Shown piece after piece: positions 16,467 to 26,822 of a DNA stretch of 64,000 bases (position 1 is its first letter; each line of letters begins with the position of its first letter). The notes under the pieces were generated by a model. It was not told the origin of the DNA and made no database searches. It saw only the letters and a program-made list of their open reading frames with translations. This DNA is from Phenylobacterium sp. RIFCSPHIGHO2_01_FULL_69_31 (GTDB taxonomy: Bacteria > Pseudomonadota > Alphaproteobacteria > Caulobacterales > Caulobacteraceae), in NCBI RefSeq assembly GCF_001824475.1, contig NZ_MHXN01000032.1, forward strand, positions 1 to 64,000. The letters run 5' to 3'. A program made the position numbers and the translations under genes.

Positions 16467-17003
16467 GTGGCCGCAGGACTGACGCACCGCATCGCCGGAC
16501 CTGCGGACGCCGAGGCGCTGGCCGAGGTGATGGATGCCGCCATCGCCGAGTTGCAGCGCGGGTTCCTGGAGCCGGCCCAGATCGAATCCAGCCGCATGAT
16601 CATGGGGCTGGACCGCCAGCTCCTGCTGGACGGCACCTATTTCGTGGTCGAGGCGGATGGGCGCATCGCCGGCTGCGGCGGCTGGAGCCGGCGGGCCACC
16701 CTCTATGGCGGCGACCACACGCCCGGCCGCGACGCCGCCCTCCTGGATCCCGCGACCGAGGCGGCGCGCGTGCGGGCCATGTACACCCACCCCGCCTTCG
16801 CCCGCCGGGGCGTCGGCCGACTGATCCTCGACCTCTGCGAGGCGGCGGCCCGCGCCGAGGGGTTCAGGCGCGTGGAGCTGATGGCAACGCTGTCGGGCCG
16901 GGCCCTCTACAGCCAGTGCGGCTACGAGGACATCGAAACCATCGAGGACGCCCGCGGCGGCGCTCCGGTGCCGCTGGTGCGGATGGGCAAGGTCCTGGCC
17001 TAG
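16467..17003 (+). CDS. GNAT family N-acetyltransferase
   Basis: A 178-residue GNAT acetyltransferase. The fold is visible from THRIAGPADAEALAEVMDAAI through the acetyl-CoA binding motif ARVRAMYTHPAFARRGVGRLILDLCEAAAR to the C-terminal strand YSQCGYEDIETIED. The GTG start at 16467 lies 3 bases after the RND permease stop, so translation is probably coupled to the pump operon. Acetyl acceptor unknown; co-transcription with the pump hints at a detoxification role, but that is inference. Confidence 0.85.
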   Translation: MAAGLTHRIAGPADAEALAEVMDAAIAELQRGFLEPAQIESSRMIMGLDRQLLLDGTYFVVEADGRIAGCGGWSRRATLYGGDHTPGRDAALLDPATEAARVRAMYTHPAFARRGVGRLILDLCEAAARAEGFRRVELMATLSGRALYSQCGYEDIETIEDARGGAPVPLVRMGKVLA

Positions 17004-17131
17004 ACCGTACGGCCAAGTCTCCGTAGCGACACGTAGGGGACGGTCCCGAATGGTTGCGAACCACGCGGTTGGCTATCTCAATCCCAAGAGCGGTCGCCTC
17101 CCCCGGCCGCGACGTTTTCAAGGGATTTCCG

Positions 17132-17824
17132 ATGCCTGCCCCGATCGTGGACCTCACCGTCACCCATCGGCCGAAGGGCGCCTCCGACCGGATCGCGTTC
17201 GGCTTCGTCAAGGCGCTGCGGTTCTGCGCCGACACCTTCTTCGCCAAGCGCTATGGCCACCGGGCCGTGGTGCTGGAGACCGTCGCGGCGGTGCCGGGCA
17301 TGGTCGGCGCGACGCTCAACCACCTGAAGTGCCTGCGCCGGATGGAGAGCGACCGCGGCTGGATCAAGACGCTGATGGACGAGGCCGAGAACGAGCGCAT
17401 GCACCTGATGACCTTCATCGAGGTCGCCAAGCCGACGGCGTTCGAGCGCTTCGTGGTCGTGGCCGCCCAGTGGGTGTTCTACCTGTTCTTCTTCGGCCTC
17501 TACCTGATTTCGCCGAAGACGGCGCACCGGGTGGTCGGCTACTTCGAGGAAGAGGCGGTGATCAGCTACACCCACTACCTCGCCGAGATCGACGAGGGCC
17601 GCTCGGCCAACGTCGCCGCGCCGGCCATCGCCAAGCAGTACTGGGGCCTGCCCGAGGACGCCACCCTGCGTGACGTGGTCGAGGTGGTGCGGGCGGACGA
17701 GGCCCACCACCGCGACGTGAACCACAGCTTCGCCAACGAGCTGGCGGGCATCAGCGAGCCGGTGATCATCCCCGCCGCCTGGCCGCACCAGCAGCTCGAG
17801 CCCCACTGGCGCGAGGCCGCCTGA
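17132..17824 (+). CDS. aox: Alternative oxidase (cyanide-insensitive ubiquinol oxidase)
   Basis: A 230-residue di-iron oxidase that passes electrons from ubiquinol to oxygen without pumping protons. All iron-ligand motifs are present: LETV (Glu49 from the chosen start), NERMH (Glu88, His91), FEEEA, and [12 protein letters not shown] (Glu190, His193). One hydrophobic hairpin ([19 protein letters not shown]) fits monotopic membrane binding. I chose the ATG at 17132 because AAGGGA stands at 17120-17125; the frame opens at 17054. The next gene, a truncated haemoglobin, overlaps by one base. GCTATCTC near 17078 resembles a Caulobacter -10 element. Confidence 0.92.
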   Translation: MPAPIVDLTVTHRPKGASDRIAFGFVKALRFCADTFFAKRYGHRAVVLETVAAVPGMVGATLNHLKCLRRMESDRGWIKTLMDEAENERMHLMTFIEVAKPTAFERFVVVAAQWVFYLFFFGLYLISPKTAHRVVGYFEEEAVISYTHYLAEIDEGRSANVAAPAIAKQYWGLPEDATLRDVVEVVRADEAHHRDVNHSFANELAGISEPVIIPAAWPHQQLEPHWREAA

Positions 17825-18252
17825 TGGACGGCAAGCTCCGCATCGGTCCCGGCGTCGCCGCCGGGATCGACGAGGACCTGATCAAGGCGCAGGTGCACAC
17901 GTTCTACGGGCGGGTGCGCCTCGACCCCGTTCTGGGCCCGATCTTCAACGCCGCCATCGACGACTGGGACGAGCACCTGGCCAAGCTGTGCGACTTCTGG
18001 TCGTCGGTGCTGCTGATGACCGGTCGGTTCAAGGGCTCGCCCATGGCGGCCCACGCGCGCCGCCCCGATATCAGGAACGAGCATTTCGCCCTGTGGCTGG
18101 ACCTCTTCGCCCGCACCGCGCGCGAGGTGTGCCCGCCGGAGGCGGCCGAGCTGTTCATCGAGAAGTCCCGGATGATCGGCCACAGCCTGGCCCTGGGCCT
18201 GGCGGTCAGCCGCGGCGAGCTGCCGCCGCTGCACGCGCCCCGGCCCGGCTAG
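17824..18252 (+). CDS. Group III truncated haemoglobin
   Basis: A 142-residue haem protein of the trHbIII (P) group. Characteristic features are VHTFYGRVRLDPVLGPIFN, the W-x-x-H-L-x-x-x-C-x-F-W segment (DDWDEHLAKLCDFWSS) and the proximal-helix region NEHFALWLDLFARTAREV. Group III globins bind oxygen and nitric oxide; a role in respiration or NO handling has been proposed for some. The ATG shares one base with the oxidase stop (TGATG), so the two are translationally coupled, which suggests a shared respiratory or NO-stress function. Confidence 0.88.
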   Translation: MDGKLRIGPGVAAGIDEDLIKAQVHTFYGRVRLDPVLGPIFNAAIDDWDEHLAKLCDFWSSVLLMTGRFKGSPMAAHARRPDIRNEHFALWLDLFARTAREVCPPEAAELFIEKSRMIGHSLALGLAVSRGELPPLHAPRPG

Positions 18253-20078
18253 GCCTCTCGCGTCTGGCGTCGCCAGAGGGCCGCATACTCTCCCTGGTTG
18301 GCGAGGAGCTCGGCGTGGGTTCCCCGCTCGACGATCCGGCCGCGGCGCAGGACCACGATCTGGTCGGCGTCGACGATGGTCGAGAGGCGATGGGCGATCA
18401 CCAGGGTGGTGCGCCCCGCCTTCACCTTGCGCAGGGTCTCCTGGATCGCGGCCTCGGTGGGACCGTCCAGGGCGCTGGTCGCCTCGTCCAGGATCAGCAG
18501 CCGCGGATTGGCCAGCAGGGCCCGGGCGATGCCGACGCGCTGGCGCTCGCCGCCCGACAGCTTCAGGCCCCGCTCGCCCACCCGCGTCTGCATGCCGTTC
18601 GGCAGGCCGTCGATGAAGGGGCCCAGCTCCGCGGCGTCGGCGGCGGCCCGCACGTCCTCGGCGCTGGCGTCGGGCCGGGCGAAGGCGATGTTGGCGAAAA
18701 GGGTGTCGTTGAACAGGGCCACGTCCTGCGGCACCAGCGCCACGGCGCGGCGCAGCTCGGCCTGGCGCACCTCGCGCATGTCGACGCCGTCGATGGTGAC
18801 GCGGCCTTCCTGAGGGTCGAGCAGCCGCATCGCCAGCCGGACCGCGGTGGTCTTGCCGGCGCCTGAGGGGCCGACCAGGGCGACGGTCTGGCCGGGCTGG
18901 GCGACGAAGCTTACGCCCAGCAGGCCCGACGAGCGGGCGTCGTGCCGGAAACTGACGTCCTCGAAGGCGATGGCCGCCCCCTGCCCGCTGGCCGGCGGCA
19001 GAGGCCGCGCGGCCTCGGCGTCGACGATGTCGGGCCGGATCTGCTGCAGGTCGACCATCTGCTCCATGTCGATCAGGCCCTGGCGGATCTCGCGGTACTG
19101 GAAGCCCAGCATCCCCAGGGGCGCGTAGAGGCCCGACAGGAGGAGGATCGCCATGGTGATGTCGCCGACCTGGAGACGGCCGCCGGTGACCTCGTAGCCG
19201 GCCATCACCGTCATCGCCGCCAGACCCACGTTCAGGATCAGGGACTGGGCCGCGTTGAGCAGGTTCAGCGAACCGTTGGCCTTGGAACTGGCGTCGACAT
19301 AGCGGCTCATGGCCTGGCCGTAGCTGTCGACCAGCCGCGTCTCGGCGCCGAAGGCCTTCAGGGTCTCGTAGTTGATCAGGGCGTCGGCCGAGAGGCCCGC
19401 GGCGCGGTTCTCGGCCTCGTTGAGGTCGCGCCTATGCGATAGGCGCCAGTCGGTGATCTTGAACGTCACCACAGCATAGAAGACCAGGGTGGCGAAGGCG
19501 GTGATCGCGAACCGCCAGTCGAGCCGGACCACCATCACCGCGATGGCCAGGATCAGCTCGACGAACGTCGGCCCGAGGCTGAAGATCAGGCTGCGGATCA
19601 GGAAGTCGGTGGACCGCGCGCCGCGGTCGATGATGCGCGACAGCGTCCCGCTCTGCTTGGTCTGGTGGAAGTCCAGCGACAGCGAGAGCGCGTGGCCGAA
19701 GCTCTCCACCGCGGCGCGGGCCATGGTGGACTGGGAGACCCGGGTGAAGACGGCGTCGCGGGCGAAGGGCGCGCAGGCCGCCACCAGCCGCAGGGCCGCA
19801 AACGCGATGGCCAACCCGATGAAGCTGGCGCCCAGCACCACCCCACCCTGCTGGGCTGGCGTCAGGGTGTTGATGGCGTCGCCCAGCATGACGGGCGCCA
19901 GGACGCCGCACAGCTTGCCGACGAAGACCAGCACGAGGGCCGCGGCGATCCGCAGGCGCAGCTGGGGCGCGCCGGAGCGCATGACCAGCGCGGCCAGGTC
20001 GGCCATGGACTTCCAGAAGTCGAAGCGCGCCTTTTCCGGCTCGACGGCGCCCGGTCCGCTGAACCGGGAATGGGCCAT
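18249..20078 (-). CDS. Atm1-type ABC transporter, fused permease-ATPase
   Basis: A 609-residue half-transporter with six N-terminal membrane helices and a C-terminal ATPase. The ATPase shows Walker A GPSGAGKTT, signature LSGGERQRVGIARALL and Walker B LLILDEATSALD. The membrane domain is of the Atm1/ABCB7 type (SLSLDFHQTKQSGTLSRIIDRGARSTDFLIRS, NYETLKAFGAE), which exports glutathione-linked sulfur or metal-glutathione species. I chose the ATG at 20078; a TTG at 20093 extends the frame by five residues. It converges with the globin gene with a 4-base overlap. Confidence 0.9.
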   Translation of the reverse strand: MAHSRFSGPGAVEPEKARFDFWKSMADLAALVMRSGAPQLRLRIAAALVLVFVGKLCGVLAPVMLGDAINTLTPAQQGGVVLGASFIGLAIAFAALRLVAACAPFARDAVFTRVSQSTMARAAVESFGHALSLSLDFHQTKQSGTLSRIIDRGARSTDFLIRSLIFSLGPTFVELILAIAVMVVRLDWRFAITAFATLVFYAVVTFKITDWRLSHRRDLNEAENRAAGLSADALINYETLKAFGAETRLVDSYGQAMSRYVDASSKANGSLNLLNAAQSLILNVGLAAMTVMAGYEVTGGRLQVGDITMAILLLSGLYAPLGMLGFQYREIRQGLIDMEQMVDLQQIRPDIVDAEAARPLPPASGQGAAIAFEDVSFRHDARSSGLLGVSFVAQPGQTVALVGPSGAGKTTAVRLAMRLLDPQEGRVTIDGVDMREVRQAELRRAVALVPQDVALFNDTLFANIAFARPDASAEDVRAAADAAELGPFIDGLPNGMQTRVGERGLKLSGGERQRVGIARALLANPRLLILDEATSALDGPTEAAIQETLRKVKAGRTTLVIAHRLSTIVDADQIVVLRRGRIVERGTHAELLANQGEYAALWRRQTREA

Positions 20079-20254
20079 GTGGGCGTGGACCAAAGCTCAG
20101 GTCCCGGCGGTCGGCATGTCCACAGGACACGCAAGGATGTAACGCGAGCCCCTCTTCACGACGTGTCCGAAACTCCTTAACCCTGAACCTAGCTAATTGG
20201 GCTTGCGCGCCGTGTCGGCAAGCGGCCCCATGAGATTTCCCTGGAGTACTGCGT

Positions 20255-20857
20255 ATGCGGCGTCGGAGCCAACGCCTGGAATCAGCCTGTGTCTTCTGTG
20301 GCTCCTCCGACGAGGCGGACCCGGAATTCCTCAATGCGGCCGGAGCTCTGGGCAAGTCGCTGGCCGATGCGGGCATAAGGCTGGTCTACGGCGGCGGTGG
20401 CGTGGGCCTCATGGGCGCCGTGGCGCGGGGCGCGCACCATGCCGGCGGCGACGTGCTGGGGATCATCCCCACCTTCCTGGTGGGCAAGGAACGCGCGCTC
20501 GAGATGGTCGAGCACATCATCGTCGACAACATGCATGAGCGGAAAATGCTCATGTTCCAGCGGTCCGACAGCTTCGTCATCCTGCCGGGGGGCATCGGCA
20601 CGCTTGAGGAGGTGGTCGAGCTGCTCTCATGGCGCCGCCTGGACCTGCATGCCAAGCCGGTGGTGTTCTACAACCCGCGCGGCTTCTGGGAGCCGCTGTT
20701 CAAGCTGTTCCAGCACACCGTCGACGAGAAGCTGACCCCGCCCGAGTTCATGGCCGCCTGGGTTTCGGTGGAGACCGTCGACGAGGTGGTCCCCGCCCTG
20801 CTGGGCCAGGGCCGCGAGCCCTATCCGTCCGAAGCTGCGGTCGGCCGCCGGGGCTGA
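20255..20857 (+). CDS. LOG family protein (TIGR00730)
   Basis: A 200-residue Rossmann-fold protein of the LOG family, which in plants and some bacteria releases cytokinin bases from nucleoside 5'-monophosphates by phosphoribohydrolysis. The signature PGGIGTLEEVVELLSWRRLDLHAKP is intact (PGGxGT-x-x-E), and the N-terminal CVFCGSSDE and GLMGAVARGA segments fit. Bacterial members are often general nucleotide phosphoribohydrolases. The gene stands alone; TTAACC at 20177-20182 is only half a CtrA box. Confidence 0.9.
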   Translation: MRRRSQRLESACVFCGSSDEADPEFLNAAGALGKSLADAGIRLVYGGGGVGLMGAVARGAHHAGGDVLGIIPTFLVGKERALEMVEHIIVDNMHERKMLMFQRSDSFVILPGGIGTLEEVVELLSWRRLDLHAKPVVFYNPRGFWEPLFKLFQHTVDEKLTPPEFMAAWVSVETVDEVVPALLGQGREPYPSEAAVGRRG

Positions 20858-20893
20858 ATTCACAACTGTGGGACGAAAGTCACACGACCGGAG

Positions 20894-20916
20894 GGATGCG
20901 TCAGCCTGACGCATCC
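20894..20916. terminator. Hairpin between LOG gene and barrel protein gene
   Basis: GGATGCGTCA and TGACGCATCC are perfect 10-base arms around GCC, 37 bases after the LOG stop codon. No U-tract follows, so it may be a weak terminator or an operator for the outer-membrane protein gene at 20983. Confidence 0.4.
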
Positions 20917-20982
20917 GACGCCCGCCGCCGCGCGTAGGGCAAGGGTCGGACGCGCCACGGGCCGTCCAGAACCAAGAAACGG

Positions 20983-21819
20983 ATGACCCTCCCTATGCGC
21001 AACCTGCTTCTCGCCGCTGCCTCCCTCACCCTGCTCGCCGGCGCCGCCCAGGCGCAGGACGCCTCCTGGACCGGCGTCTATGTCGGCGTGTCGGCCGGCC
21101 TTGCCGATCGCAAGGAAAGCGGTGGCGAGACGATCGGCTTCGACACCAACCTTGACGGCCGCTACGGCGACACGGTCAGCACCGCGGCCGGCGCAAACGC
21201 CTTCTCGCCCGGCTTCTGCGGCGGCTCGTACAGCACGAACGCCGCGGCCGGCGGCTGCCGCAAGGACGACGACACGGACGTCGAGCTCAGCGCCCGCCTG
21301 GGCTACGACTATCAGATGGGCGCGTTCGTGGTCGGGGGCCTGGTGGAATACACCCAGGTCCAGCTGAACGACGCGGTGACCGCGTTCTCGACGACGCCGG
21401 CGGGCTATGCCTTCAACCGCAAGCTCAACGACCTGTGGGCCGTGCGCGCCCGGGGCGGCTATGCCATGGGCGACAGCCTTCTCTACGCCACCGGCGGCTA
21501 CGCCCGGGGCAACCTGAAGCACAGCTTCAACACGACCAACGGGGTCAACAGCTTCACCCGCTCGGGCGGTGGCGATGCGAACGGCTACCAGATCGGCCTG
21601 GGCTACGAGCGCAAGCTCACGCCGAACGTCACAGTGGGCCTGGAATGGCTGCGCACCAGCCTCAAGGACGACGACTATGTGGTCCGTGCGGGCAACACCG
21701 GCACGACGGCGGCCACCAACCCGTTCCTGCTGACCAACACGGCCGGCACCGACTTCCTGCGCACGTCGGACAAGTTCAAGTTCGACAGCTACCGCGTGAC
21801 GGCGAGCTACCGCTTCTAG
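20983..21819 (+). CDS. Outer-membrane beta-barrel protein (porin family)
   Basis: A 278-residue secreted protein with a Sec signal peptide (MRNLLLAAASLTLLAGAAQA before QDASW) and alternating amphipathic strands typical of small outer-membrane barrels (WTGVYVGVSAGLADR, VELSARLGYDYQMGAFVVGGLVEYTQ, GYQIGLGYERKL). It ends in Phe (VTASYRF), the usual barrel-assembly signal. Loop segments are Asn/Thr/Gly-rich, and a CGG...CRKDD region might form a disulfide. The start may be the ATG at 20983 or 20995. Function beyond a barrel is unknown. Confidence 0.8.
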   Translation: MTLPMRNLLLAAASLTLLAGAAQAQDASWTGVYVGVSAGLADRKESGGETIGFDTNLDGRYGDTVSTAAGANAFSPGFCGGSYSTNAAAGGCRKDDDTDVELSARLGYDYQMGAFVVGGLVEYTQVQLNDAVTAFSTTPAGYAFNRKLNDLWAVRARGGYAMGDSLLYATGGYARGNLKHSFNTTNGVNSFTRSGGGDANGYQIGLGYERKLTPNVTVGLEWLRTSLKDDDYVVRAGNTGTTAATNPFLLTNTAGTDFLRTSDKFKFDSYRVTASYRF

Positions 21820-22763
21820 GCTGCGGCGCCCGCGGCCCGGCGCGCCAGCTGGCGCTGGGCCGCGGGATCGGCGCGCACCTGGTCGAGGAGCCAGGCCCGC
21901 AACGCTGCGATCTTGCGCGCGCGCCGACGATCCTGCGGGTAGGCCAGCCAGTAGCCGCCCACATCGCCGATATAGATCTCGAAGGGCTGCACCAGCCGGC
22001 CGGCGGCGATGTCGGCGCCGAACATGACGGGCGAACCGATCGCCACCGAGCCGTTCGCCATCGCCGTCGCGATTTCCAGGACCTGGGTGTCCGCCGTGAT
22101 CCGCGGCCCGCCCCCGGGCTCCGGCGCCCCGCGCGCCACGCCGGCGTTCGCGTACCACGCGCCCCACTCCGCCGCCGAGCCGACACACTCGATCTGCAGC
22201 AGGTCCTCGGGCCGGGGATTTGGGCCCAGGGCGGCCATGGCCTGGGGCGTGGCCAGGACGGTCTGGGCCGAGGGAAACAGGAACACCGACTCCAGACCCG
22301 GCCACTGCCCGTCCCGGCCGCCGCGGATGCCGACGTCGAACGTCTCCCGCATCAGGTCGACCAGCCGCTGCGAGGAGTCCAGACGCACGGCAATTTCCGG
22401 ATGCGCCACCTGGAAGGCGCCCAGCCGCGGCGCGAGCCACTGGGTGGCAAAGGTGTGCAGGACCGTGATCGAGAGCACGCCCGCGCCACTCTCGGTGATG
22501 TCGCCGACGGCGCTGCGCAGGGCGCCCATGGCCTCGGTGGCGCCGCGGGCCAGGCGCTCGCCCGCCGGCGTGAGGGCCACCTCGCGCGGCAGGCGGCGGA
22601 ACAGGGCCTGATCCAGCCGCTTCTCCAGCGCCTTCACCTGCCAGCTGACGGCCGCCTGGGTCATGCCCAGCTCCTCCGCGGCGCGCGTGAAACTGCCCAG
22701 CCGGGCGGCGGCTTCGAACACGCGGATCGCGCTGAGCGGCAGGGTGGCGAGCGGATCTGACAT
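21816..22763 (-). CDS. LysR family transcriptional regulator (GcvA-like)
   Basis: A 315-residue DNA-binding regulator. The N-terminal winged helix-turn-helix is clear (LPLSAIRVFEAAARLGSFTRAAEELGMTQAAVSWQVKALEKRL), followed by the effector-binding domain with ITVLHTFATQWLAPRLGAFQVAHPEIAVRLDSS, the GcvA-type pattern. Such regulators usually control a divergent gene, here the short frame at 22862. Effector and targets are unknown. Its 3' end overlaps the barrel gene by 4 bases in convergent orientation. Confidence 0.88.
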   Translation of the reverse strand: MSDPLATLPLSAIRVFEAAARLGSFTRAAEELGMTQAAVSWQVKALEKRLDQALFRRLPREVALTPAGERLARGATEAMGALRSAVGDITESGAGVLSITVLHTFATQWLAPRLGAFQVAHPEIAVRLDSSQRLVDLMRETFDVGIRGGRDGQWPGLESVFLFPSAQTVLATPQAMAALGPNPRPEDLLQIECVGSAAEWGAWYANAGVARGAPEPGGGPRITADTQVLEIATAMANGSVAIGSPVMFGADIAAGRLVQPFEIYIGDVGGYWLAYPQDRRRARKIAALRAWLLDQVRADPAAQRQLARRAAGAAA

Positions 22764-22861
22764 AAGGCTGACTTATGGATACAGCAGGAGAACCGCTTTG
22801 AACAGAAGCCCACTCACGATCATGTTCCCCTTCAGAGACAAGCCCTGGAAGGGAACCGGTC

Positions 22862-23008
22862 ATGGAAGAACTGCACCGCATCCATAAGGACGTTCCATTC
22901 GGCTACTGGGTCGACGGCGTGGTTCCGCTGTACCGCTGGCTGGCGCGCAGGTGGGGCGGGCGCAGGACCGCGCGCTCGACGACCGCCTGCCAGCCGGCCG
23001 CGCGCTGA
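22862..23008 (+). pseudogene. Small ORF, possible frameshifted DUF1127-like remnant
   Basis: A 48-codon frame starting MEELHRIHKDVPFGYWVDGVVPLYRWLARRW, preceded by AAGGGAACCGGTC and divergent from the GcvA-like lysR gene. In a neighbouring frame the sequence continues AQDRALDDRLPAGRALIPR, which recalls the L-D-D-R-x-L motif of DUF1127 proteins (often small, Arg-rich, near LysR genes). This suggests either a real small protein or a DUF1127-like gene broken by a frameshift near 22950-22965. The evidence is weak. Confidence 0.3.
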
Positions 23009-23017
23009 TCCCCAGGT

Positions 23018-25063
<2,046 letters not shown>

Positions 25064-25129
25064 CGACAGCTCCCGTCCGGACTAATGCTCACTTTGAGCA
25101 TATATAGGATCGAAGGTCTGAGCAAAACC

Positions 25130-25549
25130 TCAACCGCCGGATTTGGCGTGGGCGGTCCGCTCCCCGTACTTCATCCCCTCCAGCTTCAGCCCGTCAGGGT
25201 CGAGGAAAAAGACGGCGTAGTAGTCCTCGTAGTACTCGCCCGCCGGGTCGACGATGGTGGCGCCCAGGCTCTTCACGAACGCCTCAAGCTCGTCGACTTC
25301 GGCGCGGCTCTGCAACGCGAACGCATAGTGGTGAAAGCCCACGTCGCCGGTGCGGTGGCGGTGACGACGCCCCTCCTCCGCCTGGCCGATCCAGAAACGG
25401 GTCGACCCGTTGGTCCAGCCCATGGAGTCCTCGAACGCGTCGAGCACCTCGAACTCAAGGAAGGCGAACAGCTTTTCGTAGAAGGCCTTCGAGGCGGCGA
25501 AATCGCTCACCCGGATGGCCAGATGGTCAATGCCCAGAACCTTCACCAT
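25130..25549 (-). CDS. VOC family protein
   Basis: A 139-residue vicinal-oxygen-chelate protein. It begins MVKVLGIDHLAIRVSDFAASKAFYEKLFAFL, with the metal-ligand His of the first module, and contains VGFHHYAFALQSRAEVDELEAF and VFFLDPDGLKLEGMKYGE with the C-terminal Glu. These fit the glyoxalase/dioxygenase superfamily; the reaction cannot be predicted. I chose the ATG at 25549; the frame opens at 25618 but the extra residues are not family-like. Confidence 0.8.
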   Translation of the reverse strand: MVKVLGIDHLAIRVSDFAASKAFYEKLFAFLEFEVLDAFEDSMGWTNGSTRFWIGQAEEGRRHRHRTGDVGFHHYAFALQSRAEVDELEAFVKSLGATIVDPAGEYYEDYYAVFFLDPDGLKLEGMKYGERTAHAKSGG

Positions 25550-25676
25550 CGCGCGTCTCCCGCCGGCTCGCGGGGGCATAACGCATGGATCTGCGGCCGG
25601 TGGCCGCTGGATCGCCACGGATGCGCTGCGCCGCCGTCAATCCGGCGACCGGCTACGGCGCCGCGTCAGCCGGCGA

Positions 25677-26105
25677 TCAGTCGTCGCGGTGGACGCGTTC
25701 GCGGCGCTCGTGCCGCTCCTGGGCCTCGAGGCTCAGCGTCGCGATCGGCCGCGCGTCGAGGCGGGCCAGCCCGATGGGCTCTCCGGTCTCTTCGCAATAG
25801 CCGTACGAGTTGTCCTCGATCCGGCGCAGGGCCTCGTCGATCTTGGAGATGAGCTTACGCTGACGGTCCCGCGTACGAAGCTCAAGAGCGCGATCGGTCT
25901 CGGAGGACGCCCGGTCCGCAAGGTCCGGGTGATTCTCAGTTTCCTTTTGGAGATGGGACAGCGTCTCGCGAGATTCGCGGAGGATGTCTTCTTTCCACGC
26001 CAGAAGCTTCTGCTTGAAATACTCAAGCTGACGCTCGTTCATGAACTCCTCGTCCTCGGAAGGACGGTAGTCAGGACTCTCAGCCAAAACCGTGGCTGTT
26101 TTCAT
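25677..26105 (-). CDS. dksA: RNA polymerase-binding transcription factor DksA
   Basis: A 142-residue DksA that binds the RNA polymerase secondary channel and acts with ppGpp. The long coiled coil is visible, with the tip signature D-L-A-D-R-A (Asp61, Asp64, Ala66) retained. The C-terminal zinc finger is degenerate: the four-Cys pattern of Escherichia coli is reduced to one Cys (Cys104 in YGYCEETGE), the second half reading ATLSLEAQ, so zinc is probably not bound. Alphaproteobacterial DksA proteins often lack some of these cysteines. It lies beside the fliX/flgI locus. Confidence 0.93.
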   Translation of the reverse strand: MKTATVLAESPDYRPSEDEEFMNERQLEYFKQKLLAWKEDILRESRETLSHLQKETENHPDLADRASSETDRALELRTRDRQRKLISKIDEALRRIEDNSYGYCEETGEPIGLARLDARPIATLSLEAQERHERRERVHRDD

Positions 26106-26198
26106 GAAAACCTCACGCCCCCTGGTACCCCTGAGACACGCGCCGGCTGTATAGCAAAACGACCGATGGTTTCAACGTCGCCGAAGCGCCGTGGACTC

Positions 26199-26633
26199 TT
26201 ATCCACCGCCACGTGCCGCCTCCAGCTTCGCCAGCTCTACCGCCGCACGCGTCTCGATCTCGTCCAGAACCGCTTCCAGTTGCGGGTCCTCGGTCGCTGA
26301 GCGCTGCTCGCGGACGGCCCGGGCCAGGCTGTCGAGCTGGCTCTGGGACAGCTCGCCGCCCAGAAGCGCCACCTTGATGCCGTCAAGTTGATCAAGGAGA
26401 CGGCCGGCGCGGCGGACGGAGCGTCGCTTGCGCTCGGTCGGGGATTCCACGTCCTGCAGGGCCAGGAGCGCCTCCACGCCCATGACGCTGGAGACCCCGG
26501 ACGCGCCGGAGACCTGGGTCGGCGCCGCGGGCGTCGCGACGCCCGACAACTGGAAGCCCGCGCCGCCGCCTGCCCGCGCGGCAGGCTTGGCGCCCGACGC
26601 CTGCGACAGACCGCCTGTTCCGGTGACTTTCAT
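26199..26633 (-). CDS. fliX: Flagellar regulatory protein FliX
   Basis: A 144-residue protein found mainly in alphaproteobacteria. In Caulobacter, FliX couples completion of the early flagellar structure to the activity of the sigma-54 activator FlbD. The N-terminus is low-complexity (Ala/Gly/Pro), followed by the conserved helical part TERKRRSVRRAGRLLDQLDGIKVALLGGELS and AVLDEIETRAAVELAKLEA. It is divergent from flgI, as in Caulobacter, and a CtrA-type site lies about 60 bases upstream of its start. Confidence 0.9.
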   Translation of the reverse strand: MKVTGTGGLSQASGAKPAARAGGGAGFQLSGVATPAAPTQVSGASGVSSVMGVEALLALQDVESPTERKRRSVRRAGRLLDQLDGIKVALLGGELSQSQLDSLARAVREQRSATEDPQLEAVLDEIETRAAVELAKLEAARGGG

Positions 26634-26683
26634 GGGATGGACGCCAGTCCTCTACTCTCAGTGGGCACCATCGGCGCGCAAGC

Positions 26684-26699
26684 TTGAAGCATGGTTAAC
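26684..26699 (-). promoter_or_regulatory. CtrA-type site between fliX and flgI
   Basis: TTGA (26684-26687), seven bases, then TTAAC (26695-26699) is a one-mismatch version of the CtrA box TTAA-N7-TTAAC. Its position, about 60 bases before fliX on the minus strand, fits a CtrA-controlled fliX promoter, which is known in Caulobacter. Confidence 0.6.
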
Positions 26700-26771
26700 G
26701 GGAGGCGCTTTCTGCCTAGTCGAAACTGCCCACCCGCCGCGCGCCGTGCTGTTTTCATTGCGTTTTCCGGT

Positions 26772-26786
26772 TGGCACGGTTCTGGC
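26772..26786 (+). promoter_or_regulatory. Sigma-54 promoter of flgI
   Basis: TGGCAC (26772-26777), five bases, then TGGC (26783-26786) matches the -24/-12 consensus TGGCAC-N5-TTGC with one mismatch, with GG and GC correctly spaced. It lies 36 bases before the flgI start. In Caulobacter the middle and late flagellar genes are transcribed by sigma-54 RNA polymerase with FlbD. Confidence 0.7.
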
Positions 26787-26822
26787 GTTGGGGTTCGCGA
26801 ACATTTGCGCCCGAAGGTCGAC

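Noticed and set aside
20177..20191. CtrA box upstream of the LOG gene
   Set aside because: Only one TTAA half-site; after seven bases the sequence is CCTA, not TTAA.
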